Positions 8,715 to 16,768 of a stretch of 23,848 bases of DNA are shown one piece after another. Source of the DNA: Bordetella parapertussis (lineage in GTDB: Bacteria > Pseudomonadota > Gammaproteobacteria > Burkholderiales > Burkholderiaceae_C); contig CAMCWS010000025.1 of assembly GCA_945882755.1 (NCBI GenBank), positions 1 to 23,848 of the forward strand, in the 5' to 3' direction. Numbering within the stretch: the first letter of the stretch is position 1; each line of letters opens with the position of its first letter. The notes beneath the pieces were generated by a model. The model searched no databases, had not been told where the DNA came from, and saw only the letters and a program-made list of their open reading frames with translations. Position numbers and translations under genes: made by a program.

Positions 8715-9907
8715 AGCCGAATAGCCTGGCCCAGTCGTTCAATACCCTCTTTGATTTTTGTCACATCCGCAGTGGCAAAGCTCAGGCGAATGGCAGAGGT
8801 ATCTGGGTTATTGGCAAAGAATGGCGCTCCCGGCACAAAAGCCACGCCTTTTTCAATCGCACGTTTGGCTAACTCGTTGCCGTCTTTCAATTTGCCACCA
8901 GTACCTGTTAACTGTGCCCAAAAAAACAGCCCCCCTTGCGGTTGACTGAAGGACAAGGCGTCACCTAGTTCTTGCTTCAAAGCTTCACCCATGGCCTTGG
9001 CGCGCTCAGCGTAAACGCGACGCACATTGGCCAAGGTGGCAGGCATTCGACCCGCTTTGAGGTACTGCGCTGCAGTGGCTTGGGCAAAGGTTGAAGTGTG
9101 GGCATCGCTGAACTGTTTGCACATGGTGGCTTTGGCCAATAGCTCAGGAGGCGCAATCATCCAACCTAAGCGCAAACCGGGTGACAAAACCTTGCTAAGC
9201 GACCCACAATGCACCAACCAATCGCGGCTGCCAGGTACTTGCTCGGTGAGTGCCAGCAATGAAGGAGGCGGCGGTTCAGAGAAATACAAATCGCCATAAG
9301 GATCGTCTTCCACCACCACGGTTTGGTACTTCACTGCCAGCTCTAACACCTTCAAGCGACGTTCTAAGCTCATCATGGCACCACTGGGGTTGCCAAAGGT
9401 GGGAATCACATACACCAACTTCGGCTTGTGCTGAACCAACATCGCTTCAAGTTGGTCAACCTTCACGCCGTCGGCATCGATAGGCACACCGATGACTTGG
9501 GGTCCATACAACCTGAAGCATTGAATGGTCGCCAAAAATGTGGGGGCTTCCACCAACACCACATCGTTGGGGTTGATCAAGGTTTTGGCCACCAAGTCCA
9601 AGGCCTGTTGACTGCCCGTGGTGACTATCAAACCATCAGCTGCCAAGCCTTTCACGCCCTTGCTGGCCATGAAGGCGGCGAGCTGTTCACGCAAGGGGTT
9701 GTAGCCCTCGGTTGCGCCGTATTGCAAAGCAGCGCCTGGCTCCTCGGTCAAAGCGCGGCTGCTGGCCTCACGGATGCCATCGACATCGAACATGGCACTG
9801 TCGGGAAAGCCGCCTGCAAAACTGATGATGCCGGGCTTGCCCAGCAGTTTGAACAGCTCGCGGATGGCGGAGGTTTCGACGTTGTTGAGGCGGTCGGCAA
9901 ATTGCAT
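8711..9907 (-). CDS. PLP-dependent aminotransferase, class I/II (2-aminoadipate-transaminase-like)
   Basis: Fold-type I aminotransferase, 398 aa. The PLP-binding lysine is Lys239 in SLSK, with Asn173 (FGNPSG), Asp202/Tyr204 (DDPYGD) and the C-terminal RLSF arginine binding cofactor and substrate. The opening ISFAGGFPD and the GATEGYNPLRE segment place it in the subfamily of LysN/MocR-catalytic-domain aminotransferases (2-aminoadipate, valine-pyruvate or aromatic substrates). No MocR-type HTH is fused. Start at 9907 (ATG) matches the family; the longer open frame to 10129 runs into the divergent nth gene. Only 36 bp separate the two divergent starts. Substrate is not resolvable here. Confidence 0.88.
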   Translation of the reverse strand: MQFADRLNNVETSAIRELFKLLGKPGIISFAGGFPDSAMFDVDGIREASSRALTEEPGAALQYGATEGYNPLREQLAAFMASKGVKGLAADGLIVTTGSQQALDLVAKTLINPNDVVLVEAPTFLATIQCFRLYGPQVIGVPIDADGVKVDQLEAMLVQHKPKLVYVIPTFGNPSGAMMSLERRLKVLELAVKYQTVVVEDDPYGDLYFSEPPPPSLLALTEQVPGSRDWLVHCGSLSKVLSPGLRLGWMIAPPELLAKATMCKQFSDAHTSTFAQATAAQYLKAGRMPATLANVRRVYAERAKAMGEALKQELGDALSFSQPQGGLFFWAQLTGTGGKLKDGNELAKRAIEKGVAFVPGAPFFANNPDTSAIRLSFATADVTKIKEGIERLGQAIRL

Positions 9908-9943
9908 AGGGTGATAATTGGGATCTGACCCCGATTGTTGAAA

Positions 9944-10585
9944 ATGAAAAAAGAGCACATCGAGCCGTTTTTTGCGACGCTCAAAGCAGCGAACCCGCAG
10001 CCCAATACCGAGTTGGAATATACCAGCGTGTTTGAGTTGCTTGCGGCTGTGTTGCTGAGTGCGCAAGCCACCGATGTCGGGGTGAACAAGGCGACCCGCA
10101 AACTTTTCCCCGTCGCGAACACGCCGCAAAAAATACTGGCTTTGGGGCTTGAAGGTTTAGAGAGTTACATCAAAACCATTGGGCTTTTCCGAAGCAAGGC
10201 CAAACACTTGATGCAAACCTGTCAAATGTTGGTGGACTTGCATGGGGGTGAAGTTCCGCGCAATCGAGAGGCCTTGGAAGCCTTGCCAGGTGTGGGCCGT
10301 AAAACCGCCAATGTGGTTCTTAACGTGGCGTTTGGTGAGCCTACGATGGCGGTGGACACACATATTTTTCGCATGGGCAACCGCACTGGTTTGGCGCTAG
10401 GCAAAACGCCTTATGACGTAGAGATGGGTTTACTCAAACGCATTCCGGCTGCGTACTTAGTCGATGCCCACCATTGGTTGATATTGCATGGCCGCTACGT
10501 GTGCCAAGCCAGAAAGCCGCTGTGTTGGCAATGTCAGGTGGCGTCGTATTGCAGCTTCAAACCCAAAACACCAAACCCCAACTAG
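9944..10585 (+). CDS. nth: Endonuclease III (DNA glycosylase/AP lyase)
   Basis: Base-excision repair enzyme that removes oxidised pyrimidines and nicks the abasic site. The 213-aa protein aligns to the E. coli enzyme almost residue for residue: catalytic Lys120 in the helix-hairpin-helix LPGVGRKTA, Asp138 in VDTHIFR, and the 4Fe-4S cysteines at 187, 194, 197 and 203. ATG at 9944 is preferred over an in-frame TTG at 9935. It is divergent from the aminotransferase and convergent with the DUF2783-like gene, leaving a 2-bp gap. A C-terminal KPKTPNPN tail follows the cluster. Confidence 0.97.
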   Translation: MKKEHIEPFFATLKAANPQPNTELEYTSVFELLAAVLLSAQATDVGVNKATRKLFPVANTPQKILALGLEGLESYIKTIGLFRSKAKHLMQTCQMLVDLHGGEVPRNREALEALPGVGRKTANVVLNVAFGEPTMAVDTHIFRMGNRTGLALGKTPYDVEMGLLKRIPAAYLVDAHHWLILHGRYVCQARKPLCWQCQVASYCSFKPKTPNPN

Positions 10586-10587
10586 GG

Positions 10588-10821
10588 CTATTCGTCTAAA
10601 TGGTCTTTGGCCAATTGGATCGCTTGCTTTAGAACTTCTAAGTCGCCGATATGGTTGGCCATCACCAGTATCAACCTGGCATTTAATAAATGGCTTTGGT
10701 CTTCGCTCAAGCCTTGGTGGGCATCCATCAAAGCTTCATAAAAAGCGTCACCAGGTTCGAAGTCACCACGCACAGCAGAGCCGCTGTCATGAAAATTGGC
10801 TTGGGTATTCAAAGTGGTCAT
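10588..10821 (-). CDS. Small DUF2783-like protein of unknown function
   Basis: 77-aa acidic protein. From about residue 25 it reads DAFYEALMDAHQGLS, then NARLILVMANHIGD and a closing helix, which I recognise as the DUF2783 pattern of proteobacterial small proteins; the N-terminal 20 residues are variable. It appears all-helical, with no signal peptide or membrane segment, and has a good Shine-Dalgarno (AGGAAG) before the ATG at 10821. It lies 48 bp downstream of btuD on the same strand, so it may be the last gene of the B12 operon or have its own promoter. Function is unknown. Confidence 0.75.
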   Translation of the reverse strand: MTTLNTQANFHDSGSAVRGDFEPGDAFYEALMDAHQGLSEDQSHLLNARLILVMANHIGDLEVLKQAIQLAKDHLDE

Positions 10822-10869
10822 GGCATTACTTCCTAAAGTGTCGCAAGCTTAGCAAAGCATGAAAGCCAT

Positions 10870-11634
10870 TTAAATCGGCAGGACCACCCACTGATCAGCC
10901 ACACGCTGAATCGACATTCGACCCTCAAAAACATCGATCAACGCTTGGTGCAAAAGAGGATCGTCAGGGCTGGCCTGAATCACCAAGCGGCCTTGGTGCA
11001 GCAAGACCACTTGGTCGGCTCGCAAGGCCAAATTCAGGTCATGCAAGACGCTCACCACCGTGGTGTTGTGCTGGGTCAGTTGCTTGACGGTGTGCAGCCA
11101 ATCGGACTGGTGCGGGATGTCCACATTGGCAATCGGCTCATCCATCAACAAAATAGGCGCTTGCACCGCCAAGGCCCTACCAAGCAAAACCCTTTGGCGT
11201 TCTCCGCCTGAAAGCTGCAGCAGACTTCTGTCTTGCAAATGGCCCAGTTGCAGGCGATCAATCCAGGCTTGAACGATGGACTGGTCTTGCGAACTTGCCC
11301 CTGCCCAAAGCGACTGGTGCGGCAAGCGACCCAGCATCAGCACATCCCGCACGGATAAATCATCCGCAATGGTCTCTTGTTGACCCAGCCAAGCCATGCG
11401 CTTGGCTCGGTCTTTGTCAGCCATGGACTGCAAGGGTTGCCCAAGCACCAGCAATTGCCCCGTGCTGGGAATCAAACCCGCCAGCGCTTTAAGCAAGGTG
11501 GATTTGCCCGCACCATTGGGCCCTACAACGCAGGTCCATCGACCAGCCCCAATAGACAGATCCAAGGAATGCAGTACCTGCGTCTTGTCCATGCTGACAT
11601 GCAGGTGTTTTGTTGCTATTGCAAAGGTCTTCAT
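10870..11634 (-). CDS. btuD: Cobalamin ABC transporter, ATP-binding protein
   Basis: ABC ATPase, 254 aa, cytoplasmic engine of the vitamin B12 importer. Walker A is GPNGAGKST at 38-46, the signature LSGGERQR at 141-148, Walker B ILLMDEP at 161-167, and the switch histidine is His198. The ATG at 11634 overlaps the permease stop by one base (TGATG). An in-frame GTG just upstream and a 287-aa longer frame both run into the permease gene and are not needed. Last of five transporter genes under the cobalamin riboswitch, which supports corrinoid rather than siderophore as substrate. Confidence 0.92.
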   Translation of the reverse strand: MKTFAIATKHLHVSMDKTQVLHSLDLSIGAGRWTCVVGPNGAGKSTLLKALAGLIPSTGQLLVLGQPLQSMADKDRAKRMAWLGQQETIADDLSVRDVLMLGRLPHQSLWAGASSQDQSIVQAWIDRLQLGHLQDRSLLQLSGGERQRVLLGRALAVQAPILLMDEPIANVDIPHQSDWLHTVKQLTQHNTTVVSVLHDLNLALRADQVVLLHQGRLVIQASPDDPLLHQALIDVFEGRMSIQRVADQWVVLPI

Positions 11635-12635
11635 CACATGGCCTTCACAGAAGGTGAATGCAGACGCCAAAGCAAATAGCCGCCACCCAAAACACCCGTC
11701 AGCACACCCACAGGCAACTCTTGCGGCGCCCACAAACCTCGGGCCAAGACATCCGCTGTGGTCAGTAATACGCCGCCCATCAATGAAGACAAGATCAGCA
11801 ACGAGGCATAGGAGCCTTGAAGCCGCGATCTCACCAAATGGGGAGCGACCAAACCAACAAAGGCAATCAAGCCAGTTTGTGCCACGGCAGTAGCGGTGGC
11901 CAAACCCATGACCGTCAAAAGCAGTATCCGCAAAGGCTTGACTTGCAGTCCCAGACTTTGGGCCGTAGCCTCGCCTAAGCGCAAACCGTCAAGCAGTGGA
12001 CTGAGCAAGCAAGACAAGGCCAAACACAGCAGCCAGACTGCTGCCAGCATCACACAGGCTTGGCCACTCAGCATGGTGGTGTTACCCAATAAAAACGACT
12101 GCATCGCTGGCAATGTTTGAGGAAAAGCCAAGGTCACCAAAGAAGTGAAAGCCCCCAGCACCACACCCACCACGACCCCCGCCAAAAGCAATCGCAAGGT
12201 TTGCTCTGCACCGCGAGCCAGCATCAAGGTCAGCAGCACAGCCACCCAAGCACCGACAAAAGCCATGCCTGTCAGTCCCAAACGCAACCACCACTGCATG
12301 GCATAGGAAAACTGCCCAGCCTCGGCATAACCCCATATTCCCAGTGCCAAAGCTATCGCTACGCCCAAGGATGCGCCAGAGGCGCTTCCCAGCAAATACG
12401 GGTCAGCCAAGGGATTGCGAAACAAGCCCTGAGCCAAAGCGCCAGACAAACCCAGCAATGCACCGGCCAACCAAGCGCCCAGCGTTCTGGGCAGGCGAAT
12501 GTCTTGCACGATGGGGTCTTGCCAATCGATATGTAACGCCCAACCCAAGCTGCCCGTCATCAAACCCATGGCTATCGCAAACAAAGACAGCGCTATCAGC
12601 GACCCAGTGAGCACGGCGACGCGGGACGATTTCAT
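11634..12635 (-). CDS. btuC: Cobalamin ABC transporter, FecCD-family permease
   Basis: Inner-membrane permease of 333 aa with about ten hydrophobic segments. The family signature is clear in the first third: RLPRTLGAWLAGALLGLSG followed by GLFRNPLADPYLLGSASGA. FecCD/BtuC permeases form homodimers with two BtuD subunits. The start ATG overlaps the upstream btuF stop (ATGA, 4 nt) and its stop overlaps the btuD start by 1 nt, so translation is coupled throughout. Siderophore and B12 permeases are alike in sequence; the assignment to B12 rests on the riboswitch and operon. Confidence 0.92.
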   Translation of the reverse strand: MKSSRVAVLTGSLIALSLFAIAMGLMTGSLGWALHIDWQDPIVQDIRLPRTLGAWLAGALLGLSGALAQGLFRNPLADPYLLGSASGASLGVAIALALGIWGYAEAGQFSYAMQWWLRLGLTGMAFVGAWVAVLLTLMLARGAEQTLRLLLAGVVVGVVLGAFTSLVTLAFPQTLPAMQSFLLGNTTMLSGQACVMLAAVWLLCLALSCLLSPLLDGLRLGEATAQSLGLQVKPLRILLLTVMGLATATAVAQTGLIAFVGLVAPHLVRSRLQGSYASLLILSSLMGGVLLTTADVLARGLWAPQELPVGVLTGVLGGGYLLWRLHSPSVKAM

Positions 12636-13501
12636 GCTGGGAAACTGCGTTGAACACAGTCACTGATGAGCTGTGCAGCTTCACCCAAACGCGGCCCGGG
12701 TCGCACCAAAATATCGGCTTGCGCAGAGGGAAAAGCACAGACACGTTTGTTCTTGATGGCAGCGATGGTTGACCAACCTGGGCGTTGCGAAAGATGTGTC
12801 GCCATGGGCTGCGCCAACACCATCAACTGAGGGTTGGCTCGCACCACAAACTCTGGGTTGAGTTTTGGGAATGCACCCATGCTTGACGTGACGATGTTTT
12901 TCAAACCCAGCTGACGCATGATTTCTCCAATGAAAGAAGCTTCACCAGCGGCATAACCGCCGGTGCTTGCCTCTAGGTAAACCGTGGCGTTGACGGCCTG
13001 TGCGGGGATATTCGATTTAGCTTGGCTAACCTGTCGCTGGATGTTTTGCCACACAGCATCGGCTTGAACCTGAGCATTGGGCAGATGCAACGCCACAGCC
13101 ACTGTTTGCAACACACGGTGCACATCAGCATGGGTTTGCGGCTCAAGCGCCAACACCGGAATACCCAAGGCCTCCAAGCGCTGAATGATGCGAGCAGACT
13201 TTGCCAGCAGCACCACATCGGGCTTCAAGCGCACCAAGGCTTCCAATTGCGTATCGTCTAAACCACCCAGCTTAGGCAAAGCCTTCACAGAAGCAGGCCA
13301 GTTGGCGTGTTTGTCGGTACCCACCAAGCGGTCACACGCGCCCAACACACACACCGTTTCTGCCAATGAAGGTAGCAAGGTGACGATACGCTTTGGCGCT
13401 TTGGTGAATGTCACAGCCACTTGCCGATCATCTATGACCGTGATGGCAGCCGCGGCGTGAAGCCACATACCCAAACAGACAAAAAGCCACAGCCTAGCCA
13501 T
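12632..13501 (-). CDS. btuF: Periplasmic cobalamin-binding protein
   Basis: Class III (helical-backbone) substrate-binding protein, 289 aa. A signal peptide is visible: Met-Ala-Arg, a hydrophobic run and an AAAA site, with cleavage likely after residue 19. The mature chain opens with KRIVTLLPSLAETVCVLG, the typical first strand and helix of BtuF, and contains ALVRLKPDVVLL and a YAAGEASFIGEIM segment. It should hand cobalamin from the periplasm to BtuCD. It overlaps the preceding signal-less paralogue by 8 nt and btuC by 4 nt. No lipobox cysteine is seen, so it is soluble. Confidence 0.92.
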   Translation of the reverse strand: MARLWLFVCLGMWLHAAAAITVIDDRQVAVTFTKAPKRIVTLLPSLAETVCVLGACDRLVGTDKHANWPASVKALPKLGGLDDTQLEALVRLKPDVVLLAKSARIIQRLEALGIPVLALEPQTHADVHRVLQTVAVALHLPNAQVQADAVWQNIQRQVSQAKSNIPAQAVNATVYLEASTGGYAAGEASFIGEIMRQLGLKNIVTSSMGAFPKLNPEFVVRANPQLMVLAQPMATHLSQRPGWSTIAAIKNKRVCAFPSAQADILVRPGPRLGEAAQLISDCVQRSFPA

Positions 13502-14288
13502 GGGTTTTTGCCCAGTTTTGGATGATGCGGTGCAACTGGTTCACGCCATCGGTCAAAGCGGCAGGGCCTGGTTGCAAGATGTCGGCTGATTTGATTTCGA
13601 AAATCTGGCCGTTTTTGACAGCAGGGACTTCTGCCCACCCATTGCGAGCAGCCACCTTGTCAGGACGAAACTTCTTGCCGCACCACGAACCGATGATGAT
13701 GTCGGGGCTGCGCCCGACAATCTCCATCGGATCCGCAATGATGCGGTCTTTGCCCATTGACTGCAACGCCAGCTCGGGGAAACAATCGTCACCGCCTGCT
13801 GTTTGGATCAGTTCGGACACCCAGCGAATGGCGCTGATGGGCGGCTCGTCCCATTCTTCGAAATACACTTTGGGTCGCTTGGCATAGCTTTGATTTTTCA
13901 AAGTGTGCAAATGCTGCTGCATGGCTTCGATGCGCTGCAAGCCTTGGGCGGCCTCGCCCACCATGGCGGCCACTTGATAGAGCATGGAAAAAATCTCGTC
14001 CACACTGCGCTGGTTGAACACCGTGATTTGCACCCCGCGACGAATCAGTTCTGCGGCAATGTCTGCTTGCAGGTCTGAAAACCCAAACACGCAGTCAGGC
14101 TTGAGCGCCAAAATTTTGTCGATCTTAGCGCTGGTAAACGCACTGACACGCGGCTTTTCATGCCGCGCTTCTTTTGGCCTGACCGTGTACCCCGATATGC
14201 CCACGATGCGATGCGACTGCCCCAAGAGGTAGAGCCACTCGGTGGTTTCCTCTGTAAGGCAGACGATGCGTTGGGGAGTGATGAGCAT
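13494..14288 (-). CDS. BtuF-like cobalamin-binding protein without signal peptide
   Basis: 264-aa protein of the same helical-backbone binding-protein superfamily as BtuF. It begins directly at the first core strand (PQRIVCLTEETTEWLYLLG, residues 5-23), has KILALKPDCVFGFSDLQADIA near 58-78, then FEEWDEPPISAIRW at 143-156 and DILQPGPAALTDG at 236-248. There is no signal peptide or lipobox, so it is predicted cytoplasmic. ATG at 14288 is chosen; a TTG at 14300 overlapping the btuB stop would add only four residues. It lies between btuB and btuF with overlaps on both sides, so it is made with the B12 importer. Role is unknown; corrinoid binding is inferred from context. Confidence 0.82.
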   Translation of the reverse strand: MLITPQRIVCLTEETTEWLYLLGQSHRIVGISGYTVRPKEARHEKPRVSAFTSAKIDKILALKPDCVFGFSDLQADIAAELIRRGVQITVFNQRSVDEIFSMLYQVAAMVGEAAQGLQRIEAMQQHLHTLKNQSYAKRPKVYFEEWDEPPISAIRWVSELIQTAGGDDCFPELALQSMGKDRIIADPMEIVGRSPDIIIGSWCGKKFRPDKVAARNGWAEVPAVKNGQIFEIKSADILQPGPAALTDGVNQLHRIIQNWAKTHG

Positions 14289-14296
14289 GAATCTGA

Positions 14297-16177
14297 TCAA
14301 TGAAACTGATAGGACAGTGTCGCAGTGAGCATTCGACCAGGGGTGTTGTAGCCATAAGCGAGTTGATAGCTTTCATCCAAAATATTATGGAGCTTGACTC
14401 TGGCAACCCAGTCTTTCCCAAATTGGCGTGATGCATAAACCGAAAACAGTGTGTAACTGTCCAGTATGTCTGTGCTGTAGTGACTGTCTTTTCTTTCACT
14501 GCTTGCAAAAACTTTAACGCCCATATCGTAAGCCTCAATGCGTTTAGTCAAGTCCAAGCTGCCATAACGCTTTGCACGACGCGACAAAGCCTCGTCATAA
14601 GTCAGGTTTTTTGGATTTTGAATGACCAGGGAAGCTTTGATGCGAATTCCTCCCCATTCAGTTTGCCCAGTGGATTCGATACCTCTGTTTTTTGTAATGT
14701 AGGCATTCGATGGCTCATAGGGGGAGTCGTCAGAATATTCAATTGAGTTAGTGGTGTCTATTTCAAAATAAACAATGCGAAATGTTTGATGCATTCCTAA
14801 GTATGAAACGCCAAACTCCTTGGCTTGAAACTTTTCCGGCGTTAACTTGGCATCCTGCGAAACATCAAACGCAGTAGGTGCGCTGAAACCGTTTGAAACC
14901 GAGCTTGTCAACTTCCACTCTGGTGATAAGGAATACCCAATCCCTAAAAGACCCGAGGTGGAGTTTGGATTGATACTTGTGACCACAGCGTTGGCATCTG
15001 TGTTGGTTATATCTAGAACATCTCTGCGAATATTCGTTTGAAAAGTCCAGTTATCCAAAGTGTGGTTGACACCCATGAAGACGGCATTCGATGACCGCTT
15101 CATTGAAAAGGAATCTGAGTTGGCCCCCGTGAACACCAATTGATCTGCACTGTAGTCCCAACCAAAATTCAGCAGGGTTTTATCGTGGAGAGCATAAGTA
15201 TTGAACCATCTCAAACTTTTTTGATCGCCTTCATTTAAGCCGAAACCGTAATAGCTTATGTTTCTTGTGCCATTAAGAATTTCCTCATATTTGATCTTGC
15301 TGCTTGATAGATCCAACTTGGATTTCCAATCTGGATTCATTGCGGTTAGCGCATACAAGGTATATGAATTATTCGATTTGGTCTGCTGATGCGTGTCAGT
15401 GGTCAATGAACTGGAGGCGTAGTCATAGTCGTAATTTGATTGACTGCGGTTAACCCTTAATCCAAGAGCGGTGGCTGAAGATATCTTTTTCTCTAACCCG
15501 ATTGAAAAGTACTGGTTTTGGTAGCTGTCTGAATCGGGATTTGCAAGCGTTTTTTGACTGGTATTCATTGCTGAAAACCCAGTATTTTCAACTGAGCCCA
15601 TTTGCAAATTGAATTTGGTATCTTCAAGAACCCCGCCGTAACCGGCATTGAATTCTTTCAACCCATAACCACCAACCGTTGCACCGCCGTAAGGGGCCGG
15701 TTTTCCAACACCTTGTCTTGTAAAAACATTAATAACCCCTCCGACTGCGGCATCGCCATAAAGGGCAGAAGCATTACCTCGGAGAATTTCAATCTTTTCA
15801 ATCTGCGCCAAAGGTAAATCCGTGATCTGTAAAGAACCTAATTGATCAACTGGCGAGCGAACCCCGTCTATAAACACAGCAATATTTTTGCTGTTTTGTC
15901 CACGCAGAAAAAGAGATGTTGTTGAGCCTAGGCCACCATTGCGCCCAAATTCAATACCTGCTTCACCTTGGAGTAAATCAGCCAGTGTGGATGATTGAGA
16001 TTTTTCAATTTCATCACGGCCGATCACAGATACCGAAGCCAGAGCATCAGACAAAGGCTGCTCGCTGAGTGCGCCAGTGACGATCACAGGATTGAGGGCG
16101 CTTTGTTGGGAGTAAACAGATTGGAAAAAGAAAAAGGACAGGAGAACGCCTGCAAAGATACGCTCGAAAAAGTTCAT
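14297..16177 (-). CDS. btuB: TonB-dependent outer-membrane receptor for cobalamin (BtuB-like)
   Basis: 626-aa receptor. A signal peptide with a Phe-rich core ends near residue 23 (VYS-QQ). The TonB box NPVIVTGA is at 29-36, followed by a plug domain with LADLLQGEAGIEFGRNGG, FLRGQNSKNIAVFIDGVR and EILRGNASALYGDAAVGGVINV, then a beta-barrel rich in aromatic residues. Energy comes from TonB-ExbBD, not encoded here. The barrel ends LSYQFH, so the usual terminal Phe is penultimate. The gene is first after the cobalamin riboswitch, which gives the substrate. It is AT-richer than its neighbours (21 of 60 bases G/C at 15241-15300, against 35 of 60 at 13141-13200 in btuF). Confidence 0.92.
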   Translation of the reverse strand: MNFFERIFAGVLLSFFFFQSVYSQQSALNPVIVTGALSEQPLSDALASVSVIGRDEIEKSQSSTLADLLQGEAGIEFGRNGGLGSTTSLFLRGQNSKNIAVFIDGVRSPVDQLGSLQITDLPLAQIEKIEILRGNASALYGDAAVGGVINVFTRQGVGKPAPYGGATVGGYGLKEFNAGYGGVLEDTKFNLQMGSVENTGFSAMNTSQKTLANPDSDSYQNQYFSIGLEKKISSATALGLRVNRSQSNYDYDYASSSLTTDTHQQTKSNNSYTLYALTAMNPDWKSKLDLSSSKIKYEEILNGTRNISYYGFGLNEGDQKSLRWFNTYALHDKTLLNFGWDYSADQLVFTGANSDSFSMKRSSNAVFMGVNHTLDNWTFQTNIRRDVLDITNTDANAVVTSINPNSTSGLLGIGYSLSPEWKLTSSVSNGFSAPTAFDVSQDAKLTPEKFQAKEFGVSYLGMHQTFRIVYFEIDTTNSIEYSDDSPYEPSNAYITKNRGIESTGQTEWGGIRIKASLVIQNPKNLTYDEALSRRAKRYGSLDLTKRIEAYDMGVKVFASSERKDSHYSTDILDSYTLFSVYASRQFGKDWVARVKLHNILDESYQLAYGYNTPGRMLTATLSYQFH

Positions 16178-16261
16178 GATGAATACCAGCCAAGTGCCCT
16201 CACCGCCTTCCCCGACAGTGCATGGACGTTACGAAACCACGAATGAACGCGGCTTCACCTT

Positions 16262-16505
16262 GTTGGCCGGTATCCGGGCTGGCGAAAACAACCCTGTCCG
16301 CCTTCCCAGTTGCTTGTTCAAGGCAACCAGTGGCTGTGTGGGACAGGATGGAAACACCCGAGGGCATTTCGTTCGCTTGACCGTTGCGGGGGCAGCGCAG
16401 GCTGGTTCGAAGCCAAGCTATGTACAAAAAAGATGTACTAAGAAGGCCAAAAAACTTCTGCTTCCCGTTGAACTGCGGTATGTGAACCACACCGCGAGCA
16501 CCAAC
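16262..16505 (-). promoter_or_regulatory. Cobalamin riboswitch in the leader of the B12 uptake operon
   Basis: Read on the minus strand, the leader has the conserved core in order: a P2-type hairpin (16495-16475), AACGGGAA (16469-16462), CTGCCCCCGCAAC (about 16395-16383), CAGCCACTGG (about 16335-16326), CTGGGAAGGCG (about 16310-16300) and the B12 box AGCCCGGATACCGGCC (16280-16265). GTTGG at 16505-16501 pairs with CCAAC at 16266-16262 to close P1. Cobalamin binding should reduce expression of btuB and the genes behind it. No U-tract terminator follows, so control is more likely at translation. The arm after GGGAA is atypical and enlarged. The btuB ATG is 84 nt downstream. The rest of 16178-16261 is unassigned leader. 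Confidence 0.92.
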
Positions 16506-16552
16506 TAGTGCATTCTAGCCACAATACCTGTATCGCCCCCTAAAATGCGCCC

Positions 16553-16768
16553 ATGTCGGAAAATTCATCCCTAGACCCCGTTCTGGAGCGTGTTGAACGT
16601 TTGTTGTTGCGTTACGAAGAACTGCGCCGCACCAACGAACTGCTCATTGCCCAAGTTGAAACCCTCGCCCAAGAACGCGACTCACTCAAATCACGTTTGC
16701 AAGCCGCAAGAAGCCGCATCGATGGTTTGCTCGATCGCTTGCCCCTTGAAGTCAAGGACAGTGCATGA
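16553..16768 (+). CDS. ZapB-like coiled-coil protein
   Basis: 71-aa protein that is almost entirely one coiled coil: leucines recur in heptads from VLERVERLLLRYEELR through LIAQVETLAQERDSLKSRLQAARSRIDGLL. It resembles the DUF904/ZapB-like small proteins found directly upstream of zapA in many proteobacteria, where a role in Z-ring assembly is supposed. Its stop overlaps the zapA start by 4 nt (ATGA), indicating coupling. It starts 47 bp from the divergent riboswitch leader. Direct homology to E. coli ZapB is uncertain; the call rests on size, structure and synteny. Confidence 0.8.
   Translation: MSENSSLDPVLERVERLLLRYEELRRTNELLIAQVETLAQERDSLKSRLQAARSRIDGLLDRLPLEVKDSA

Noticed and set aside
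14289..14300. TTG at 14300 as start of the signal-less BtuF paralogue
   Set aside because: It would add only four residues; an ATG follows at 14288, and neither start has a visible Shine-Dalgarno.
16422..16459. T6 runs in the riboswitch leader as transcription terminators
   Set aside because: They lie inside the aptamer before its conserved core and are not preceded by a strong GC-rich stem, so termination there would remove the sensor itself.
16200..16490. 96-aa minus-strand open frame within the btuB leader
   Set aside because: It coincides with the structured riboswitch and has no protein-like features.
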